Shown: positions 61,634-64,000 of the stretch, one piece after another
Layout: each line of letters opens with the position of its first letter
How positions within the stretch are numbered: position 1 is the stretch's first letter
Assembly (NCBI RefSeq): GCF_004187715.1
Contig: NZ_QZWF01000001.1
Location: forward strand, 868,001 to 932,000
Reading direction: 5' to 3'
Origin: Streptomyces sp. F001
GTDB lineage: Bacteria; Actinomycetota; Actinomycetes; Streptomycetales; Streptomycetaceae
DNA length: 64,000 nucleotides
Program-made: the position numbers and the translations under genes
The notes under the pieces: model-generated
The model's database searches: none
The model's input: only the letters and a program-made list of their open reading frames with translations
Told to the model about the DNA's origin: nothing

Positions 61634-64000
61634 CTAACTCCGCAGCACTGCGCCCGTACGCTCAGCAGCCAGCGCCACCGCCGCGTCCCGAGCCGCCGAC
61701 GCCTCGTCGACGGTCAGCGTCCGGTCAGCCGCACGGAACCGCAGCGCGTACGCCAGCGACTTCCGCCCGTCGCCGAGCTGCTCCGCGTTCTCGTACACGT
61801 CGAACAGCCGGATGGACTCCAGCAGTTCACCGGCGCCCTCGCGCAGCGCGGCCTCGACCTCGGCGTGTGGGACCGGCTGGTCGACGACGAGCGCAACGTC
61901 CTGCGTGGCGACCGGGAACGTGGAGATGCGCGGCGCCTGCGGGGTGCCGTCGCCCGCCTGCTCCAGGGCGTCCAGGTCGAGCTCCGTCGCACAGGTGCGG
62001 GCGGGCAGGCCCAGCGCCTTCAGGACGCGCGGGTGCAGCTCACCGGCGTGCCCCACGACCCGCTCGGTGCCGTCGGCGACGACCACGAGCTCGGCGCAGC
62101 GACCCGGGTGCCACGGCCCGTACCGGCCCTTGCGCACGACGAGTTCGGCGCCCGCCTCACGGGCCACCGCGCGTGCCGCCTCGATCGCGTCGGCCCAGTC
62201 GGCCGGGCGGTCCTTGCCCCACCAGCCGGCCTGTTCACGCGCGCCCGCGAGGACGACGGCCACGTGCCGCGGCTGCTCGGGCAGCGCGGCGTTCAGCGTG
62301 GCGATCTCCTCGTCGGTGGGGCGACGGTCGACCGGCAGATGGGTGGCGACGCCCTGGCCCTCACGCGGGTGGAACACCAGCCCCGTCTCGAACAGCGCCA
62401 GGTCGTGCGAGCCCCGGCCGTCATTGCGCCGCAGGGCACCGAGCAGGCCCGGCAGCAGCGACGTACGGAGCACGGGCTCCTCGTCGTTGAGCGGGTTGGC
62501 CAGCCGGACGACGCGGCGGGCCGGGTCGTCGGCGTCGAGGCCGAGCTGGTCGAAGACCTGCTCGCTGACGAAGGGGTAGTTCGGCGCCTCGACGTAGCCC
62601 GCACCGGCCAGGGCTCGGCCGACCCGGCGGTGCAGCCGCTGCCGGTGGGTCAGGCCGCGGCCCGACGGGGGCTTGGGCAGCGTGGAAGGCAGGTTCTCGT
62701 AGCCCTCGAGCCGGATGACCTCTTCGGCGAGGTCGTTCTGCTCCAGCAGGTCGGGCCGCCAGGACGGCACGGTGACGATCAGCTCGTCCTGCCCGTACAC
62801 GTCGCAGCCGATCTGCTGGAGCCGGCGTACGACGGTCTCGCGGCCGTACTCGACGCCCGCGACCTTGTCCGGGTGGTCGGCCGGGACGGTGATGGTGTGC
62901 GGCGCGGACGGCGTGATGACCTCGGTGACACCGGCCTCGGCGGTGCCGCCCGCCAGCAGCACCAGCAGGTCCACCGTGCGCTGGGCGGCGGCGGACGCGG
63001 CCTCGGGGTCGACGCCCCGCTCGAAGCGCCGGGACGCCTCGGAGGACAGCTTGTGCCGTCGGGCCGTCCGCGCGATCGACACCGCGTCGAAGTGCGCGGC
63101 CTCGATCACGATGTCGGTCGTGGCGCCCTCGGTGTTCTCGTGGTCGGCGATCTCGGTGTTGGCGCCGCCCATGACGCCCGCGAGCCCGATGGGGCCGCGC
63201 TCGTCGGTGATCACCAGGTCCTCGGCGTGCAGCTTGCGCTCGACGCCGTCGAGGGTGACGATCTTCTCGCCCTCCTCGGCCCGGCGCACACCGATCGTGC
63301 CCCGGACCAGGGAGCGGTCGTAGGCGTGCAGCGGCTGGCCGAGCTCCATCATCACGTAGTTGGTGACGTCGACGGCGAGCGAGATCGGGCGCATGCCGAC
63401 CTTCTGGAGCCGGCGCTGGAGCCAGATCGGGGAGCGGGCCTCGGGCCGCAGACCGCTGATCGTGCGGGCGGTGAAGCGGTCGCAGCCGAGCGGCTCGGAG
63501 ACCTTCACCGGGTAGCCGTAGGCGTTCGGCGCCGGTACGTCGAGCAGGGCCGGGTCGCGCAGCGGCAGGCCGTAGGCGATGGCGGCCTCGCGGGCGACGC
63601 CGCGGATGGACAGACAGTCACCGCGGTTGGCGGTGACGGCGATGTCCAGCACCTCGTCGACCAGCTCGAGCAGTTCGATGGCGTCCTTGCCGACCTCGGT
63701 CTCGGGCGGCAGCACGATGATGCCGTGCGTGCCGTCGTCGCCCATGCCCAGCTCGCTGCTGGAGCAGATCATGCCGTGCGAGTTCCTGCCGTACGTCTTG
63801 CGCGCGGAGATCGCGAAGCCGCCGGGCAGCACGGCGCCCGGGAGGACCACGACGACCTTGTCGCCCTCGGCGAAGTTGCGGGCGCCGCAGACGATCTCCT
63901 GGGGCTCACCGGTGCCGTTGGCGGTGCCGACGTCGACGGTGCAGAAGCGGATCGGCTTCTTGAACTCCGTCAGCTCCTCGATGGTCAGCACCTGGCCGAC
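61634..64000 (-). CDS. pheT: Phenylalanyl-tRNA synthetase beta subunit (5' end outside window)
   Basis: 789 residues are present; perhaps some 40 N-terminal residues lie beyond base 64000. Order of domains: the OB-fold tRNA-binding domain ([40 protein letters not shown]), the B3/B4 editing region ([40 protein letters not shown]), the B5 region ([37 protein letters not shown]), the catalytic-like core ([40 protein letters not shown]), and the C-terminal FDX-ACB domain ([20 protein letters not shown]). It pairs with PheS, expected just upstream. Confidence 0.97.
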   Translation of the reverse strand, partial: VGQVLTIEELTEFKKPIRFCTVDVGTANGTGEPQEIVCGARNFAEGDKVVVVLPGAVLPGGFAISARKTYGRNSHGMICSSSELGMGDDGTHGIIVLPPETEVGKDAIELLELVDEVLDIAVTANRGDCLSIRGVAREAAIAYGLPLRDPALLDVPAPNAYGYPVKVSEPLGCDRFTARTISGLRPEARSPIWLQRRLQKVGMRPISLAVDVTNYVMMELGQPLHAYDRSLVRGTIGVRRAEEGEKIVTLDGVERKLHAEDLVITDERGPIGLAGVMGGANTEIADHENTEGATTDIVIEAAHFDAVSIARTARRHKLSSEASRRFERGVDPEAASAAAQRTVDLLVLLAGGTAEAGVTEVITPSAPHTITVPADHPDKVAGVEYGRETVVRRLQQIGCDVYGQDELIVTVPSWRPDLLEQNDLAEEVIRLEGYENLPSTLPKPPSGRGLTHRQRLHRRVGRALAGAGYVEAPNYPFVSEQVFDQLGLDADDPARRVVRLANPLNDEEPVLRTSLLPGLLGALRRNDGRGSHDLALFETGLVFHPREGQGVATHLPVDRRPTDEEIATLNAALPEQPRHVAVVLAGAREQAGWWGKDRPADWADAIEAARAVAREAGAELVVRKGRYGPWHPGRCAELVVVADGTERVVGHAGELHPRVLKALGLPARTCATELDLDALEQAGDGTPQAPRISTFPVATQDVALVVDQPVPHAEVEAALREGAGELLESIRLFDVYENAEQLGDGRKSLAYALRFRAADRTLTVDEASAARDAAVALAAERTGAVLRS

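Overview
The window is a chromosome segment from a Streptomyces-type actinomycete. The evidence is very high GC with strong third-position GC bias, many GTG and several TTG starts, GTGA/ATGA stop-start overlaps, likely leaderless genes, Tat signals, an NsdA-like regulator, an arginine cluster of the argCJBDR type, and two families of small GC-rich repeats that are widespread in streptomycetes. The two edges cut through a CGNR zinc-finger gene (left) and pheT (right).

Layout. 1-5.3 kb: CGNR gene end, small membrane proteins, a DsbA-like protein, a tandem-GNAT acetyltransferase, a pabB-pabC pair, and a promoter-tRNA-terminator unit (Gly-GCC, Cys-GCA, three Val-GAC). 5.3-9.1 kb: a zinc-ribbon protein, a frameshifted phosphotransferase gene, two small proteins, and a membrane-anchored Ser/Thr kinase. 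9.2-17.2 kb: an rRNA methyltransferase and three corrinoid/siroheme genes: a CysG-like fusion, a BluB-CobT fusion with a very long Ala/Pro/Glu-rich leader broken by frameshifts, and CobL. 17.3-21.2 kb: a GNAT protein and a metN-metI-metQ methionine importer, preceded by a short Cys/Met-rich leader ORF that may be an attenuator. 21.2-26.1 kb: a HAD phosphatase, two small membrane proteins, a GNAT protein, an ECF-like sigma factor, a Tat-exported glycerophosphodiesterase and a PlsC-type acyltransferase.

26.1-32 kb is a decayed accessory zone. A histidine-kinase C-terminus, a 5'-truncated TnpB, a MoxR remnant with a nonsense codon, an intact MFS exporter with its TetR regulator and a concentric-palindrome operator, and a second TnpB broken by a frameshift and by insertion of a small palindromic repeat. 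32-34.3 kb: an L,D-transpeptidase-like protein, a PNPOx-like protein, and a secreted protein built from two copies of an unrecognised domain.

34.4-46.5 kb carries arginine biosynthesis in two blocks: argG-argH and argC-J-B-D-R. Palindromic ARG-box-like sites overlap the promoters of argG and argC, so ArgR (encoded here) probably represses both. Between the blocks lie an aldo/keto reductase and a ferric-reductase-like membrane oxidoreductase, a double FMN-binding exported protein and ApbE. Those three look like a self-contained extracytosolic flavin electron-transfer system.

46.5-64 kb: a secreted FG-GAP protein, a secreted GH51 arabinofuranosidase with an operator-like palindrome, DUF6314/DUF6461-like proteins, a histidine-phosphatase homologue lacking its catalytic histidines, a MocR regulator divergent from an EamA exporter with overlapping start codons, DUF1918, a GHL10-type hydrolase, 3-hydroxyacyl-CoA dehydrogenase, a coiled-coil/TM microprotein, a Nudix hydrolase, an NsdA-like regulator, a SpoIIE-type phosphatase and pheT. 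Compensating frameshifts at two loci (5.7-6.6 kb and 13.9-14.9 kb) may be real decay or uncorrected indels in the assembly; the sequence alone cannot decide.
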